Assembly (NCBI RefSeq): GCF_000428885.1
Contig: NZ_AUAU01000022.1
Coordinates: 1 to 64,000, forward strand
DNA length: 64,000 nucleotides
Reading direction: 5' to 3'
Source of the DNA: Geothrix fermentans DSM 14018
GTDB lineage: Bacteria; Acidobacteriota; Holophagae; Holophagales; Holophagaceae
Positions 63,416 through 64,000 of the stretch are shown here, one piece after another. The position numbers were made by a program, and so were the translations under genes. How positions within the stretch are numbered: the first letter of the stretch is position 1; every line of letters begins with the position of its first letter. Below the pieces are notes generated by a model. The model did no database searches and was not told the DNA's origin. It saw only the letters and a program-made list of their open reading frames with translations.

Positions 63416-64000
63416 TCACCGCCCGCCCACCATCGGCACGAAGCGCACGGGGAGCACCGCCTGCCGCCGCATCCCCGTGGCCGTCCTCCGCAGGAGGTAC
63501 AGTTCCTGGGCCCCCCACTGGGAACCCACCGGGATGATCATGCGGCCCCCGGGCCGGAGCTGCTCCACCAGGGCCCGGGGCACGTCCTCGGGCGCGCAGG
63601 TCACGATGATGGCGTCGAAGGGGGCGGCCTCGGGCCAGCCCCGGTGGCCGTCCCCGGCGCGGACCTTCACGTTCCCGTAGCCCAGGCGCCTCAGGTCCCC
63701 CTCCGCCCGCCGCGCCAGGGGCTCCACGATCTCGATGGTGTAGACCTCCGCCACCAGCCCCGCCAGCACGGCGGCCTGATAGCCCGAGCCCGTCCCCACC
63801 TCCAGCACCCGGTCGCCGGGCTTCGGCTCCAGGGCGGCGGTCATGAAGGCCACGATGTAGGGCTGGGAGATGGTCTGGCCGTAGCCGATGGGCAGGGGCC
63901 AGTCCTCGTAGGCCTCCCCCCGCTGCCCCTCGGGGACGAACTCGTGCCGGGGCACCCGGCCCATGGCCTCCAGCACGCGGGGATCGGCCACGCCCCGGGC
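63416..64000 (-). CDS. pcm: Protein-L-isoaspartate O-methyltransferase, 5' end beyond window
   Basis: The 195 visible residues contain RGVADPRVLEAMGRVPRHEFVPEGQRGEAYEDWPLPIGYGQTISQPYIVA, the SAM motif VLEVGTGSGYQAAVLAGL, YTIEIVEPLARRA, FDAIIVTCAPEDVPRALVEQLRPGGRMIIPVG and the typical ending RFVPMVGG. Pcm repairs isoaspartyl damage in proteins. The frame is open to the last base and RGVADPRV is normally internal, so a short N-terminal part lies outside the window. GTG 63989-63991 is therefore probably not the start. Confidence 0.94.
   Translation of the reverse strand, partial: ARGVADPRVLEAMGRVPRHEFVPEGQRGEAYEDWPLPIGYGQTISQPYIVAFMTAALEPKPGDRVLEVGTGSGYQAAVLAGLVAEVYTIEIVEPLARRAEGDLRRLGYGNVKVRAGDGHRGWPEAAPFDAIIVTCAPEDVPRALVEQLRPGGRMIIPVGSQWGAQELYLLRRTATGMRRQAVLPVRFVPMVGGR

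Overview
The window is GC-rich chromosomal DNA, about two-thirds G+C by eye, from a Gram-negative, motile or twitching anaerobe. It carries PilT, a full chemotaxis set, outer-membrane DUF3373 and DUF3187 proteins, a polysulfide-reductase-type molybdoenzyme and MenG. The gene mix and protein style fit Acidobacteriota of the Holophagae (Geothrix/Holophaga type). That placement is inference, since there is no rRNA gene here to confirm it.

Layout. 0-5 kb: the tail of an IS110-family transposase, two drug/metabolite exporters, then two A+T-rich gene cassettes separated and bounded by attC-like sites, with no integrase in the window. 4.6-14.8 kb: housekeeping genes (rsmI, a YdcF-like protein, a secreted repeat protein, typA, pilT, an HU/IHF protein, a PLP decarboxylase, a DUF493 protein, asnS). 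14.8-21.7 kb: a CheY-like regulator diverging from a tightly packed run pyrR-pyrB-two ORF6N-like genes-gpmI-PAS sensor-NTPase. A 267-bp inverted-repeat-bounded, strongly palindromic element lies in frame in the 5' end of pyrR. 21.8-26.3 kb: two paralogous FadE-type acyl-CoA dehydrogenases flanking menG. 26.3-33.1 kb: a FecR/DUF6600 surface protein, a 16-copy 7-bp repeat, tatD and a very large propeller-type sensor kinase.

33.2-44.1 kb is a molybdoenzyme module: moaA and mobA (cofactor), a [2Fe-2S] ferredoxin, then cytochrome c, DUF3373 porin, psrABC, a TorD-type chaperone, an NtrC-type regulator and a MerR-type regulator. A palindromic operator candidate sits upstream of the cytochrome gene. 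tRNA-Pro(GGG) follows, with an attenuator-like terminator and two tandem ~124-bp tRNA-tail-like units whose hairpins covary.

44.5-63.4 kb is a signalling island: a TetR regulator beside a DUF3187 protein, a stand-alone Hpt protein, two histidine kinases, an NtrC regulator, a receiver-DUF4388-C-type-lectin-like fusion, and a leftward che cluster (hypothetical, cheY-like, GAF, cheD, cheA, mcp, cheW, cheR, cheB). The window ends inside pcm.

A family of intergenic hairpins built from short 8-9-bp tandem repeats recurs at about nine places. The most unusual items are the pyrR insertion, the integrase-less cassette pair, the tRNA-Pro tail repeats and the receiver-lectin fusion.
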